A stretch of DNA of 64,000 bases from Pseudomonas sp. ADAK13 (GCF_012935715.1 NZ_CP052860.1:5704001-5768000); one strand, 5' to 3'; positions 1 through 9,088 are shown, numbered from the stretch's first letter. Program-made: numbers and translations. The notes: generated by a model not told the origin, from the letters alone.

Positions 1-843
1 CACCCGGCCAAGCTGGTGCGTGGCCTGGCGCGGGTGGTCGAACAGATGGGCGTCACGATTTACGAAAACAGCCCCGTGACCCACTGGCAATCCGGCAGCC
101 TGCGCACGGCCAAAGCGTCGGTGCGCGCCTCATGGGTGGTGCCGGCGGTGGAGGGGTATGCCACGACATTGGCGCCGCTGGGGCGCTATCAGTTGCCGGT
201 GCAAAGCCTGATCGTCGCCACCGAGCCGTTGCCGGCCAGCACCTGGGATGAGATCGGCCTGAACCGCGGCCAGGCGTTCGGCGAAAGCAGTCGACAAGTC
301 ACCTACGGCCAGCGTTCAGCCGATAACCGCCTGGTGTTCGGTGCCCGTGGCGGCTATCAGTTTGCCGGCAAGCTGCGGCACAACTTCGACCTCACCGACA
401 GCGAAATCGAACTGCGTCGCTACCTGTTCGGTGAACTCTTCCCGCAGCTCAAGAAAGTCCGCATCACCCACGCCTGGGGCGGCAACCTCGGCATGTCCCG
501 ACGCTTCAAGCCGCACATGCTCTGTGACCACGCGGCAGGCATCGCCCTGGCCGGTGGTTACGGCGGCGAGGGCGTAGGAGCCAGCAACCTGGGCGGCCGC
601 ACGTTGGCCGACCTGATCCTGGGGCTCGACACGCCGCTGGTGCAGCAGCCATGGGTGATCCAGCCGGGCCGGCTGGACGGGCTCAAGGCCTGGGAACCGG
701 AACCCTGCCGCTGGCTGGGCTACAACGCGATCATTCGCAGCTTTGTCCACGAGGACCAGGTGCTGGCCAACCCCAACACCGCGCCGTGGCGTCGCAAGTT
801 GGCCAGCGGGGTTGCCGGGTTCATGGAAGGTTTCATGCACTAA
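1..843 (+). CDS. FAD-dependent oxidoreductase (DAO family), C-terminal part
   Basis: The reading frame is open from the first base, so the start codon and the N-terminal FAD-binding Rossmann motif lie outside the window. The visible 280 residues have the features of D-amino-acid-oxidase-type flavoenzymes, including a C-terminal glycine-rich FAD segment (GGYGGEGVGASNLGGR). Relatives of this kind in pseudomonads include gamma-glutamylputrescine oxidoreductases. The following cupin and polyamine-type binding protein on the same strand fit a role in amine or amino-acid oxidation, but the substrate is an inference. The family is fairly sure and the exact reaction is not. Confidence 0.8.
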   Translation, partial: HPAKLVRGLARVVEQMGVTIYENSPVTHWQSGSLRTAKASVRASWVVPAVEGYATTLAPLGRYQLPVQSLIVATEPLPASTWDEIGLNRGQAFGESSRQVTYGQRSADNRLVFGARGGYQFAGKLRHNFDLTDSEIELRRYLFGELFPQLKKVRITHAWGGNLGMSRRFKPHMLCDHAAGIALAGGYGGEGVGASNLGGRTLADLILGLDTPLVQQPWVIQPGRLDGLKAWEPEPCRWLGYNAIIRSFVHEDQVLANPNTAPWRRKLASGVAGFMEGFMH

Positions 844-864
844 GTCGTTTCAATCACCACAGGT

Positions 865-1212
865 ATGAACATGAGCATTACCCAGTTCAAAGACACACTG
901 AGCGCCCATTTGCCCGACTCTTCGCCGGTTGCCGTGCCATTGGGCACGCCGGTGGCAGTGGCCTCCACCCTGAGCGTGGAGCGCAACGACGGCGTCGAAA
1001 CCGGCATCTGGGAATGTACGCCCGGGCGCTGGCGCCGGCAGATTGTGGCCCAGGAGTTTTGCCACTTTATCCAGGGACGTTGCACCTTCACCCCCGACAA
1101 CGGGGAAATGCTCCACATAGAAGCCGGCGACGCACTGATGTTGCCGGCCAACAGCACGGGTATCTGGGACATCCAGGAAACCGTACGCAAGACCTATGTA
1201 TTGATCCTCTGA
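865..1212 (+). CDS. Cupin-domain protein (cupin_3/DUF861-like)
   Basis: A 115-residue single-domain protein begins 21 bases after the oxidoreductase stop, so the two are probably co-transcribed. The sequence has the small beta-barrel pattern of cupins: GIWECTPGRWR, then EFCHFIQGRCTFTP and an EAGDALMLPANS turn. Small cupins of this group are often found beside amine and amino-acid oxidases. Some members of the wider family act on ureidoglycolate or ethanolamine pathways. No substrate can be assigned here. MNMSI offers two ATGs, and the upstream one (865) is used. Confidence 0.75.
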   Translation: MNMSITQFKDTLSAHLPDSSPVAVPLGTPVAVASTLSVERNDGVETGIWECTPGRWRRQIVAQEFCHFIQGRCTFTPDNGEMLHIEAGDALMLPANSTGIWDIQETVRKTYVLIL

Positions 1213-1272
1213 TTCTTTGATCTTTGATCGCCTGCCATAAAAACAGCCCTAAAACCGCCAGGAAATCGAACC

Positions 1273-2352
1273 ATGAGACCCATTGCCCTGTTGCCGCTGG
1301 TATTTGTCGCCACCCTCAGCCAAGCCGCCGAGACGGTAAAGATCTACAACTGGTCGGACTACATCGCCCCCGACACCACCAAGAACTTCCAGAAAGAAAC
1401 CGGGATCGGCTTCACCTACGACGTGTACGACAGCAACGAAACCCTCGACGGCAAGTTGATGACCGGCAAATCCGGCTACGACGTGGTGTTTCCTTCCAAC
1501 CACTTCATGGCGCGGCAGATCCAGGGCGGGGCGCTGAAGAAACTCGACAAGAGCCAGTTGCCCAACTGGAAGAACCTCAATCCGGTGCTGCTCAAGGCCC
1601 TGGAAAACAACGACCCGGGCAACGCCCACGGCTTCCCTTACCTGTGGGGCAGCACCGGCATCGGCTACAACATCGACAAGGTCAAGGCCGTACTGGGGGA
1701 CAACGCCCCGGTGGATTCCTGGGACCTGATCTTCAAGCCCGAAAACATGCAAAAGCTGCAGAAATGTGGCGTGGCGATCCTCGACAACGGCCCGGAACTG
1801 CTGCCGGCAGCGCTCAACTACCTGGGGCTGCCGCACCACAGCAAGAAGGCGGAAGACTACAAAAAGGCCGAGGACCTGCTGATGAAAGTACGGCCATACG
1901 TGGCGTACTTCCACTCCTCGAAATACACCGCAGACCTGGCCAACGGCGACATCTGCGTGGCCGTGGGCTTCTCCGGCGACATCCTCCAGGCCGAAAGCCG
2001 CGCCAAGGAAGCCAAGAACGGCGTGAACATCGGCTACAACATTCCCAAGGAAGGCGCCGCCATCTGGTTCGACATGGTCGCCATGCCCGCCGATGCCCCG
2101 GATGAAAAAGCCGGCTACGCGTTCATGAACTACCTGCTGCGCCCGGAAGTGATGGCCAGCATCACCAACTACGTGCACTACGCCAACGGCAACGCGGCGG
2201 CAGACAGCCTGGTAGACCCGGCGATCAAGAGCGACACCAAGGTGTACCCAAGCCCGGAAATGATGGGCAAGCTGTTTGCACTGGAAGCGATGCCGCTGAA
2301 CATCGACCGGATTCGTACGCGGGTGTGGAACACGATTCGTACAGGTCGCTGA
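1273..2352 (+). CDS. Polyamine-type ABC transporter periplasmic binding protein (PotF/SpuD family)
   Basis: A 359-residue protein with a cleavable signal peptide ([20 protein letters not shown]). The mature start [14 protein letters not shown] is characteristic of spermidine/putrescine binding proteins, and the length matches that family. It should capture a polyamine or similar cation in the periplasm and hand it to an inner-membrane ABC permease. No permease or ATPase gene follows, so it either works with a transporter encoded elsewhere or serves the upstream oxidoreductase gene set. It lies 60 bases after the cupin gene and is followed by a strong intrinsic terminator. Confidence 0.88.
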   Translation: MRPIALLPLVFVATLSQAAETVKIYNWSDYIAPDTTKNFQKETGIGFTYDVYDSNETLDGKLMTGKSGYDVVFPSNHFMARQIQGGALKKLDKSQLPNWKNLNPVLLKALENNDPGNAHGFPYLWGSTGIGYNIDKVKAVLGDNAPVDSWDLIFKPENMQKLQKCGVAILDNGPELLPAALNYLGLPHHSKKAEDYKKAEDLLMKVRPYVAYFHSSKYTADLANGDICVAVGFSGDILQAESRAKEAKNGVNIGYNIPKEGAAIWFDMVAMPADAPDEKAGYAFMNYLLRPEVMASITNYVHYANGNAAADSLVDPAIKSDTKVYPSPEMMGKLFALEAMPLNIDRIRTRVWNTIRTGR

Positions 2353-2421
2353 TGGACGCAATGTAGGTGAGCAGTACTGGAGTAAGCAGGGATGGTTATT
2401 ACAGTCATTACAAACAGTTCT

Positions 2422-2465
2422 AAAAAACCGGTATTTTTCACAGTAGTGCTTTACCGGTTTTTTTT
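2422..2465 (+). terminator. Intrinsic terminator after the polyamine binding-protein gene
   Basis: A 12-bp stem (AAAAAACCGGTA at 2422-2433 pairing with TACCGGTTTTTT at 2452-2463) runs into a continuous T tract ending at 2465. The 18-nt loop contains a small inner CAC/GTG pairing. It lies 70 bases after the stop codon at 2352, in the expected orientation. Confidence 0.85.
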
Positions 2466-2510
2466 ACACAGTCTGATGGCGGGAAACCTATTTTCTAAAG
2501 GAGTTTTGCT

Positions 2511-2984
2511 ATGTCAGGCGATCACAGTTCAAGCGAATACAGTCAGCAAAGGAAAAAGCTGGAAAAGCATATTGCTGAGCATCGAGTGGAGGGGACATTC
2601 AAGGGGACACTGGAAAGTAATAGGGATCAAGAACGTCACCTGACGGCTTTCCAAGTGTCGCGCTCCGAGTCGAGCGAACGGTTGCGGGTATCAATTCTCG
2701 CACTCGACCCGTTGCATGCTGGGAATCGTATCGAGTTCTATTTTGATCTTCATAAAAACGCCCAGGCGACAGGCGGTACCTACCCGATCCCGGCAGATCC
2801 GGGTGGTGGTCCTTACGCGACGGCTTATCTAGGTGTACAGATCCACGAGGTTTTCACCCACGCCGCCAGTGGCGAGTTGCACATAGAAAAACATTCATCC
2901 GGACACATAAATGGCCGCTTGCGATTTGTTACTGAGGTTTTCGCGGGCGTTGTCTATACGGGTGACTTTATATTCGCTGTATAG
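2511..2984 (+). CDS. Hypothetical protein, 157 aa
   Basis: I do not recognise this protein. It has a strong ribosome binding site (AAAGGAG at 2498-2504) seven bases before the ATG, so it is likely translated. No signal peptide or membrane segment is visible. The N-terminal 40 residues are charged and hydrophilic. The rest looks like a beta-rich globular domain, with GNRIEFYFDLH, a GTYPIPADPGGGPYATA loop and GHINGRLRFVTEVFAG. Base composition and codon use are visibly AT-richer than in the flanking metabolic genes, which suggests horizontal origin together with the next gene. An alternative upstream frame starting at 2392 was not accepted because it runs through the terminator. Confidence 0.7.
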   Translation: MSGDHSSSEYSQQRKKLEKHIAEHRVEGTFKGTLESNRDQERHLTAFQVSRSESSERLRVSILALDPLHAGNRIEFYFDLHKNAQATGGTYPIPADPGGGPYATAYLGVQIHEVFTHAASGELHIEKHSSGHINGRLRFVTEVFAGVVYTGDFIFAV

Positions 2985-3241
2985 GTCGGTTGCTTTTTCA
3001 ACCTTGCGAGCGTCGTTACCGGGTTTTTGAAGCCCTCTGTTTCCAGAGGCAGCACTACCGTTTGATGAATGGCTAATGAATTCCCGACATATTGATTCGG
3101 AGAATTTCATTAGTTATTCGTCATGCGCGCTCATATAAGCAAGCTGGAAAATACTTTTATAACCGTGGAAAGTTTCGGATCGACGCATCGGCAGCCGTCG
3201 GTGTCACTTGAACTTTCATTCACCTATAAAAGGTAACCCCT
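2985..3241. other. AT-rich intergenic region, probable promoter of the RTX-like gene
   Basis: These 257 bases have no convincing gene. The stretch is AT-richer than its surroundings and ends with the ribosome binding site AAAAGGTAA before the ATG at 3242. A promoter for the following gene is expected here, but I cannot define its boxes. Confidence 0.35.
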
Positions 3242-3727
3242 ATGTCATCCATTGAACGTCTCCCTACCGGCGGAACCTGGACCTACCCCGAACCCTCCAG
3301 CACGGCCCGCCCGACCTTGCGTGGCACAGACGCAAGCGAACGACTGGAGGCCAATCGTGGTCAGGATTCCGTCATTATCGGCGGCGGTGGTGGCGACCAA
3401 CTCGTCGGGCATGTGGGCCGTAACAGTTTCAAGTATGAAAAGCCTACCGACTCACTGGCGAGTGACCCAGACCGGATTTCCAACTTTAATCCCAAGGACG
3501 ACCGGCTTGATCTTTCCAGGATGCTCAAAAAGTTGAATATAACGCAAATCAAACGGACAGAAGGGCCGCCCCAACAGGTCGGGGATATGCAATTGACGTA
3601 TTTGCGGCCCCAGGAAGTGGGCGTGCTGACGATTAAAGTAACGCCCGAAGGCGAGCACTTTGCTGTGCATGTCGACGGCGTTCATTTAACGGAAAAAAAT
3701 ATCAAGCTATTTAATAAACCCAAGTAG
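3242..3727 (+). CDS. Small RTX-like protein without a catalytic domain
   Basis: The 161-residue protein has no enzyme domain. Residues about 28-60 hold a degenerate RTX calcium-binding segment (LRGTDASERLEANRGQD, then IIGGGGGDQLVG). This leads into a stretch like the serralysin C-terminal region, seen as ISNFNPKDDRLDLS, which parallels [14 protein letters not shown] in the AprX protease encoded at 7627. No N-terminal signal peptide is visible, as expected for a type I secretion substrate. The C-terminal tail (KNIKLFNKPK) is basic and differs from the usual hydrophobic ending of serralysin substrates. It may be a secreted accessory protein, a remnant of a larger RTX protein, or unrelated in function. 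Export through AprDEF is an inference. Confidence 0.65.
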   Translation: MSSIERLPTGGTWTYPEPSSTARPTLRGTDASERLEANRGQDSVIIGGGGGDQLVGHVGRNSFKYEKPTDSLASDPDRISNFNPKDDRLDLSRMLKKLNITQIKRTEGPPQQVGDMQLTYLRPQEVGVLTIKVTPEGEHFAVHVDGVHLTEKNIKLFNKPK

Positions 3728-3746
3728 ACCCGGGCCGGTTGCTGTT

Positions 3747-3789
3747 AGCGCTCAAGCATGACGTGCCGGGCTGCTCCGGCTTGAGCGCT
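3747..3789. terminator. Inverted repeat between convergent genes, possible bidirectional terminator
   Basis: A perfect 11-bp inverted repeat (AGCGCTCAAGC at 3747-3757, GCTTGAGCGCT at 3779-3789) lies between the end of the RTX-like gene (3727) and the end of the convergent luxR-type gene (3797). There is no T tract, so efficiency as an intrinsic terminator is uncertain. Confidence 0.5.
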
Positions 3790-3796
3790 GACCGCG

Positions 3797-4591
3797 TCAA
3801 GGGTTTTCCAGATCATGCCCCAACGACTGGATAAACAACGAAAACAGCTCCGGCTGCGACGAGATATCCAGCTTGGCGTACAGGTGCCGACGATGCACCT
3901 TGACCGTGTCCGGCGAGATATTCAGCCGTTCGGCCATGGCTTTTGACGAAAACCCGCGCAGCACCAGCCGCGCAATCTCCAGCTCCCGCTCCGACAACAC
4001 CCCGCAACCAAAATGACTCAGCGCATCGCGAATCTGACTGGCCATTTGCGCAGGCGCCGCCACCCGCTGGGTACTCTGCTGCCAATGCTGCTGCATCAAC
4101 GGCAACACCCAGGCCGCCAACGTCGTCATCAACCCCGTTTCCTCCCCGGTAAACAGCCGCTGCATGCCCAACGACAGCGACAACGTGCCCGCGCCCGGCA
4201 GTTGCAGGATGAATTGCACCTCGTCCTCCAGCACGTTGTCGTGAAAGTAATTGAGGAAGTATTCACTCTGGCGAAAGTGATCCGGCGCCACTTCTTCAAG
4301 GCGGTACACGCCACTGGCATAGCCTTCGCGGCAGGCCTGGAAGAACGGGTCCAGCAAGTACAAACCATTGAGATACACCAGCATCGACGCCGGTTTGCTG
4401 CTGGGTTGGGCGTCGTACTCCTCCAATGCCTGGGGCGGGCCGTCGGCGGGGTAGAAAATCGCCAGGGCATTGTCGAAAGGCACGCATTGGTGCAACAACA
4501 GCACCAGTTGTTTCCAGAAACGCTCGGTGCCGATCTGTGCGACGGTACGGCCCAGGCCCGCATGCATGCCGACTTCCCTGAACAGGCTCAT
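3797..4591 (-). CDS. LuxR-family transcriptional regulator
   Basis: A 264-residue regulator. The C-terminal 65 residues form a classical LuxR/GerE helix-turn-helix domain (LSERELEIARLVLRGFSSK, then NISPDTVKVHRRHLYAKL). The N-terminal 190 residues are an unassigned sensor region and do not look like an acyl-homoserine-lactone binding domain. The ATG at 4591 is preceded by GGAG at good distance; a GTG four codons upstream is also open. The gene is divergent from the APC permease and peptidase genes, with a 196-base promoter region between them. It is therefore the likely local regulator of that pair, which is an inference from position. Confidence 0.85.
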   Translation of the reverse strand: MSLFREVGMHAGLGRTVAQIGTERFWKQLVLLLHQCVPFDNALAIFYPADGPPQALEEYDAQPSSKPASMLVYLNGLYLLDPFFQACREGYASGVYRLEEVAPDHFRQSEYFLNYFHDNVLEDEVQFILQLPGAGTLSLSLGMQRLFTGEETGLMTTLAAWVLPLMQQHWQQSTQRVAAPAQMASQIRDALSHFGCGVLSERELEIARLVLRGFSSKAMAERLNISPDTVKVHRRHLYAKLDISSQPELFSLFIQSLGHDLENP

Positions 4592-4787
4592 GTGCCGCTC
4601 CACGCAAAGAATGAGGCCGCAAGGGTTCGACTTTTGCCCGGTGGCGTCAAGGGGAGTACTCCAATAGGGGAATTGGCCGCCTTATACAGAGCGTTTAAGT
4701 TGGCCGTCAGTCAGCGAGGAACATACCCCGCGTCGCTTTGCCTTTTCGTTTCTGCCTCAAACCAAGAACAATCAAGAGGATAACGAT

Positions 4788-6152
4788 ATGAGTGCTCCTT
4801 CCACGCCCGACGGCGTGCTGAAACCCACCCTCAGCGTGTTCGATGTGGTGGCCATCACTGTCTCGGCGGTGACGCCGGCCAGTTCGGTATTCGTGATTGC
4901 GCCGTTTGCGATCCAGCAGGCCGGCAGCGGGGTGTTCCTGGCCTTTGTGATGGCCGCGTTGCTCGCGCTGATGTTCGCCTTTTGCTACGCCGAACTCGGC
5001 CGCGCCCACAACAGCGCGGGCGGCGAGTACGTGTACGCCAAGCGGGTGTTCGGCGGCATGGCTGGCTACGCGACGTTTCTCACTGTATTGGTGATGTTGC
5101 TGTTTATCCCGCCGGTGCTGGCCACTGGCGCGGCGACGTACCTGAATAACGCCCTGGGCACCACATTCGACTCACAAACCGTGGCTCTGGTGATAGTGGT
5201 GTGCAGCTACGCCCTGGGTATCCTGAATATCAAGCTGAATGCATGGATCACCGGCACCTGCCTGCTGCTGGAAGTGGCGGCGTTGCTGGTGATTGTGTTT
5301 ATCGGCTTCGGTAACGCGGTGCAGCCGGTCAGCGTGTTGTTGCAACCGCAAATCGTCGAAAACGGCGTGTTGCACCTCGCACCCTGGGCGCTGGTAATCG
5401 GCGCGGTCGGCATCGGCCTGTTTTCGTTCAATGGCTACGGCCCGGCGGTGTTGCTGGCGGAAGACATGAAGTGCGGCGGCAGGGGCGTGCACAAGGCGGT
5501 GTTGTGGTCCCTGGGGCTGGTGGTGGTCATCGAACTGGTGCCGATCACCGCGCTGCTGATCGGTGCCCCGTCCCTCAGCGCGATGATCAGCAGCCCCGAC
5601 CCGATTGGCTACCTGCTGACCAGCCACGGCAATGAAACCCTGTCGCGGCTGGTGAGTGCCGGGATCTTCCTGTCGGTGTTCAACGCCATCGTCGCCATCG
5701 TGATCCAGATTGGCCGGGTGGTGTTCAGCAGCGGCCGCGATGCGCTGTGGACGCCGACCATCAACAAACTGTTTACCCGGATTCATCCGCGCTGGGATTG
5801 GCCGTGGTTGGCTACGCTGTTCCTGGCGATTCCTTCGGCGTTGCTCAGCTTCAGCTCCAACCTGGCGGACCTGACGTCCTTCAGTGTGCTGCTGATCATG
5901 CTGGTGTACCTGATCGTCGCGCTGAGTGCGCTGATGAGTCGGGTCGTGCTGCGTGACCGTGAGCACCCGTATCGCATGCCGTTGTGGCCGGTGCCGGCCT
6001 TGATGGCGGTGCTGGGCGCCGGCTACCTGTTGGTGACCCTGGCGATTGCCGCCTCGGTTCGCGACATCATGATTATCATCGGCCTGCTGGCGCTGTCGGT
6101 GATCCTGTATTGCATCAGTGGCCGGTTGAGTCCGGCGTTTCAGAAATTGTAA
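4788..6152 (+). CDS. APC-superfamily amino acid/amine permease
   Basis: A 454-residue integral membrane protein with about 12 hydrophobic segments. It has the typical APC start (LSVFDVVAITVSAVTPASSV, first helix near residues 15-40) and length. It should import or exchange an amino acid, amine or small peptide-like compound across the inner membrane. The AGAGGA ribosome binding site lies about nine bases before the ATG. The stop codon TAA at 6150-6152 overlaps the Shine-Dalgarno sequence of the next gene, so permease and peptidase are almost certainly translationally linked and handle the same substrate. Confidence 0.9.
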   Translation: MSAPSTPDGVLKPTLSVFDVVAITVSAVTPASSVFVIAPFAIQQAGSGVFLAFVMAALLALMFAFCYAELGRAHNSAGGEYVYAKRVFGGMAGYATFLTVLVMLLFIPPVLATGAATYLNNALGTTFDSQTVALVIVVCSYALGILNIKLNAWITGTCLLLEVAALLVIVFIGFGNAVQPVSVLLQPQIVENGVLHLAPWALVIGAVGIGLFSFNGYGPAVLLAEDMKCGGRGVHKAVLWSLGLVVVIELVPITALLIGAPSLSAMISSPDPIGYLLTSHGNETLSRLVSAGIFLSVFNAIVAIVIQIGRVVFSSGRDALWTPTINKLFTRIHPRWDWPWLATLFLAIPSALLSFSSNLADLTSFSVLLIMLVYLIVALSALMSRVVLRDREHPYRMPLWPVPALMAVLGAGYLLVTLAIAASVRDIMIIIGLLALSVILYCISGRLSPAFQKL

Positions 6153-6161
6153 GGAGTGGTT

Positions 6162-7262
6162 ATGCGCGCACGTCAAATGGGCATTACGTTGGGACTGGGT
6201 ACGCCCGGTGAGTTGAATGCCATCACCGACGTTCCAGGGGTACGGGTCGGCCACAGCACGCTCAAGACCCGTATCGACGGCAAACAGGTGCGTACCGGCG
6301 TGACGGCGATCCAGCCGAGGGCCGGTGCAGCACGGCACCAGCCCTGTTTTGCCGGCTACCACGTGCTCAACGGCAACGGCGATGCCACCGGCCTGGAATG
6401 GATCAGCGAGTCGGGGTTGCTGACCACGCCGTTGGCTATCACCAACACCCACAGCATCGGCATCGTGCGCGACACACTGATCGCCCTGGAGCGCGAAAGC
6501 CTGGCAGACCCGGCGGTGTACTGGTGCATGCCGGTGGTGATGGAAACCTACGACGGTTTGCTCAACGACATCTGGGGCCAGCACGTCGGCCCGGAGCATG
6601 TGCGCGAGGCGTTGGCCAACGCTGAAACCGGGCCGGTGGCGGAGGGCGCCGTGGGCGGTGGCACCGGGATGATCTGCCACGAGTTCAAGGGCGGCATTGG
6701 CACCGCTTCGCGGCGGCTGCCGGCGGAGCAGGGCGGCTGGACCGTGGGCGTGCTGGTGCAGGCCAACCATGGCAAACGCCAGGAGTTGCGGGTGGACGGT
6801 TACCCGGTAGGCCGGCAGTTGATGGACATCCCGTCACCGTTTGCCGATCGCGGTACACCCGGTATGGGCTCCATTGTGGTGATCATCGCCACCGATGCGC
6901 CGTTGTTACCCCATCAATGCCAGCGCCTGGCGCAGCGGGCGTCCATCGGCATTGCACGCACCGGCGGCGGCACCGAAGATTCCAGCGGGGACCTGTTCCT
7001 GGCGTTCGCCACCGGCAATCAGGATTTGCCGGTGGCCGATTACGGGCGCAAGGGTTTGCCCCTCAGCACGCGGCTGGACATGGTCAATAACGACCACATT
7101 TCGCCGTTGTTCAGCGCGGCGGCGGAGGCCGTGGAGGAAGCGATCATTAATGCGATTCTGGCCGGCGAAGAAATGACCACCGACCACGGTGTGCGGGTAC
7201 CGGCACTGGATGCGCAAACACTCCTGCCGGCACTGCGCCAAACCGGCTGGCGCGATCAATAA
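6162..7262 (+). CDS. P1-family (S58) peptidase, DmpA-like aminopeptidase
   Basis: A 366-residue member of the DmpA/P1 family of N-terminal-nucleophile peptidases. Established members cleave themselves before an internal serine and act as L-aminopeptidase/D-amidase-esterases or beta-aminopeptidases. The self-cleavage site is visible as PGMGSIVVI, giving Ser237 as nucleophile after Gly236. The N-terminal ITDVPGVRVGH and the Gly-rich EGAVGGGTGMICHEFKGG segments also match. The ATG at 6162 follows AAGGAG at 6151-6156; the in-frame GTG at 6156 overlaps that site and was rejected. Coupling to the APC permease suggests uptake and intracellular hydrolysis of an unusual peptide or amide; the substrate is unknown. 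Confidence 0.88.
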   Translation: MRARQMGITLGLGTPGELNAITDVPGVRVGHSTLKTRIDGKQVRTGVTAIQPRAGAARHQPCFAGYHVLNGNGDATGLEWISESGLLTTPLAITNTHSIGIVRDTLIALERESLADPAVYWCMPVVMETYDGLLNDIWGQHVGPEHVREALANAETGPVAEGAVGGGTGMICHEFKGGIGTASRRLPAEQGGWTVGVLVQANHGKRQELRVDGYPVGRQLMDIPSPFADRGTPGMGSIVVIIATDAPLLPHQCQRLAQRASIGIARTGGGTEDSSGDLFLAFATGNQDLPVADYGRKGLPLSTRLDMVNNDHISPLFSAAAEAVEEAIINAILAGEEMTTDHGVRVPALDAQTLLPALRQTGWRDQ

Positions 7263-7273
7263 ATAGATTAAGT

Positions 7274-7297
7274 CTTGTCCCGGTAATACGGGACAAG
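7274..7297. promoter_or_regulatory. Perfect 9-bp inverted repeat after the peptidase gene
   Basis: CTTGTCCCG at 7274-7282 and CGGGACAAG at 7289-7297 with a 6-nt loop lie 11 bases after the peptidase stop. No T tract follows. It could be a weak terminator or RNA end-stabilising hairpin, or an operator for the aprX promoter region downstream. Confidence 0.45.
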
Positions 7298-7610
7298 TAC
7301 TAAGATGGTGGCCATTCACTACTAACAATGACACGGTGACACTTTCTTAGTGCACCTCAATCAATACTTTGGATCCATTCCTCGCAAAACCACTTTAGCG
7401 GTATTTAATATTTAAATAGTTGTCTTTTTATAAGTCGCTACTAGCCAGCGTTTGCAGGAATTATTCGCCGCGCCATGTTTTGCCCCGCAAAAATAGCGCT
7501 GGACGAATGATTTCAAGTTGTGTCAGTTTTCTTTCGCCTTCAAAAGGGGCGAGTGATAGGACTTACTCGCCAGAGTGGGTTCTATCGGACAAAAACTGTT
7601 CCACTTGCAA

Positions 7611-7620
7611 ACAAGGAAGT
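7611..7620 (+). promoter_or_regulatory. RsmA/RsmE-type binding site over the aprX ribosome binding site
   Basis: ACAAGGAAGT matches the published fluorescent-Pseudomonas consensus (A/U)CANGGANG(U/A) at every defined position. It contains the Shine-Dalgarno GGA, six bases before the ATG at 7627. Binding of RsmA/RsmE here would block translation until Gac-controlled small RNAs remove it. The match is seen; the regulation is inferred from what is known of aprA in this group. Confidence 0.65.
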
Positions 7621-7626
7621 ACGTTT

Positions 7627-9075
7627 ATGTCAAAAGTAAAAGACAAAGCTATTGTATCGGCGGCTCAAGCAAGTACTGCCTATACGCAAATCGATAGCTT
7701 TAGCCATCAATACGACCGCGGCGGCAACCTCACGGTCAATGGCAAACCCTCGTTCACCGTTGACCAGGCCGCAGACCACCTGCTGCGTGAGAACGCCGCG
7801 TATCGGGACGTGGATGGCAACGGCAAGATCGACCTCACCTACACCTTCCTGACTTCGGCTTCCAACGCGACCATGAACAAACATGGGATCACCGGGTTCA
7901 GCCAGTTCAACACCCAGCAGAAAGCACAGGCCGTACTGGCCATGCAATCCTGGGCGGATGTGGCCAATGTCACCTTCACCGAGAAAGCCTCGGGCGGTGA
8001 TTTCCACATGACCTTCGGCAACTACAGCGGCGGCCAGGACGGCGCAGCAGCCTTTGCCTACCTGCCGGGCACCAACGCCAAGTACAACGAAAGCGGCCTT
8101 GATGGCACTTCCTGGTACCTGACCAACAGCAGCTACACGCCGAACAAAACCCCGGACCTGAACAACTATGGCCGGCAGACCCTGACCCACGAAATCGGCC
8201 ACACCCTGGGCCTGGACCACCCTGGCGACTACAACGCCGGGACCGGCAACCCTTCGTACAAAGACGCGGACTATGGACAGGACACGCGTGGCTACAGCGT
8301 CATGAGTTACTGGAGCGAGAGCAACACCAACCAGAACTTCAGCAAAGGCGGGGTAGAGGCTTACTCGTCCGGCCCGCTGATCGACGACATTGCCGCGATC
8401 CAGAAGCTCTACGGCGCCAACTACAACACCCGCGCCGGCGACACCACCTACGGCTTCAACTCCAACACCGGGCGTGATTTCCTCAGCGCCACTTCATCGG
8501 CCGACAAGCTGGTGTTCTCGGTGTGGGACGGTGGCGGCAACGACACCCTGGACTTCTCCGGTTTTACCCAAAACCAGAAGATCAACCTCAATGAGACCTC
8601 GTTCTCCGACGTTGGCGGCCTGGTGGGCAACGTTTCCATCGCCAAGGGCGTGACCGTGGAGAACGCTTTCGGCGGCTCGGGCAACGACCTGCTGATCGGT
8701 AACGCCGCCGCCAACATCCTCAAGGGCGGTGCCGGCAACGACATCATCTACGGCGGTGGCGGGGCAGACCAGTTGTGGGGCGGCGCAGGTTCGGACACTT
8801 TCGTGTTCGGGTCCAGCTCGGATTCCAAGCCGGGTGCGGCCGACAAGATCTTCGACTTCACCTCGGGTTCGGACAAGATCGACCTCACCGGCATCACCAA
8901 AGGTGCAGGCCTGACCTTCGTCAATGCCTTCACCGGTCACGCTGGCGATGCGGTGCTGTCCTACGCCTCGGGCACCAACCTGGGCACCTTGGCCGTGGAC
9001 TTCTCCGGGCACGGAGTGGCGGATTTCCTCGTCACCACCGTCGGCCAGGCAGCGGTCAGCGACATCGTGGCCTGA
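7627..9075 (+). CDS. aprX: Serralysin-type extracellular alkaline metalloprotease AprX/AprA
   Basis: A 482-residue M10B zinc endopeptidase secreted by type I secretion. The zinc site [11 protein letters not shown] gives ligands His188, His192 and His198 with Glu189 as catalytic base. The Met-turn SVMSY supplies Met226 and Tyr228. GGxGxD calcium-binding RTX repeats occupy about residues 349-395. The C terminus ends [16 protein letters not shown], a hydrophobic type I secretion signal. There is no N-terminal signal peptide. The frame is open upstream to 7420, but only the ATG at 7627 has a Shine-Dalgarno site and gives the family start. This enzyme is the main heat-stable milk-spoilage protease of fluorescent pseudomonads and heads the operon running to lipA. 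Confidence 0.97.
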   Translation: MSKVKDKAIVSAAQASTAYTQIDSFSHQYDRGGNLTVNGKPSFTVDQAADHLLRENAAYRDVDGNGKIDLTYTFLTSASNATMNKHGITGFSQFNTQQKAQAVLAMQSWADVANVTFTEKASGGDFHMTFGNYSGGQDGAAAFAYLPGTNAKYNESGLDGTSWYLTNSSYTPNKTPDLNNYGRQTLTHEIGHTLGLDHPGDYNAGTGNPSYKDADYGQDTRGYSVMSYWSESNTNQNFSKGGVEAYSSGPLIDDIAAIQKLYGANYNTRAGDTTYGFNSNTGRDFLSATSSADKLVFSVWDGGGNDTLDFSGFTQNQKINLNETSFSDVGGLVGNVSIAKGVTVENAFGGSGNDLLIGNAAANILKGGAGNDIIYGGGGADQLWGGAGSDTFVFGSSSDSKPGAADKIFDFTSGSDKIDLTGITKGAGLTFVNAFTGHAGDAVLSYASGTNLGTLAVDFSGHGVADFLVTTVGQAAVSDIVA

Positions 9076-9088
9076 TACACGGGTAAAG

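Larger units (their letters stand above)
7263..7626 (+). promoter_or_regulatory. Promoter and leader region of the aprX-lipA operon
   Basis: These 364 bases hold no credible gene, although one frame runs open through part of them into aprX. The segment near 7396-7440 is markedly AT-rich (GTATTTAATATTTAAAT) and is the most likely promoter zone, but I cannot fix the -35 and -10 boxes. The region begins with the 7274-7297 hairpin and ends with an Rsm-type site over the aprX ribosome binding site. Confidence 0.5.

Noticed and set aside
2392-2643. 83-codon frame overlapping the terminator after the polyamine binding-protein gene
   Set aside because: It runs through the terminator hairpin and overlaps the better supported gene at 2511 in another frame.
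3797-4591. Quorum-sensing LuxR receptor
   Set aside because: The C-terminal helix-turn-helix is LuxR-type, but the N terminus lacks the conserved pattern of acyl-homoserine-lactone binding domains and no luxI gene is near.
5172-6770. Long open frame of 532 codons on the minus strand
   Set aside because: It lies fully antisense to the permease and peptidase genes, is rich in His, Gln and Arg as expected for shadows in high-GC DNA, and has no recognisable domain.
7420-7626. N-terminal extension of aprX
   Set aside because: The frame is open, but there is no ribosome site at 7420 and the extension does not fit serralysins; the ATG at 7627 does.
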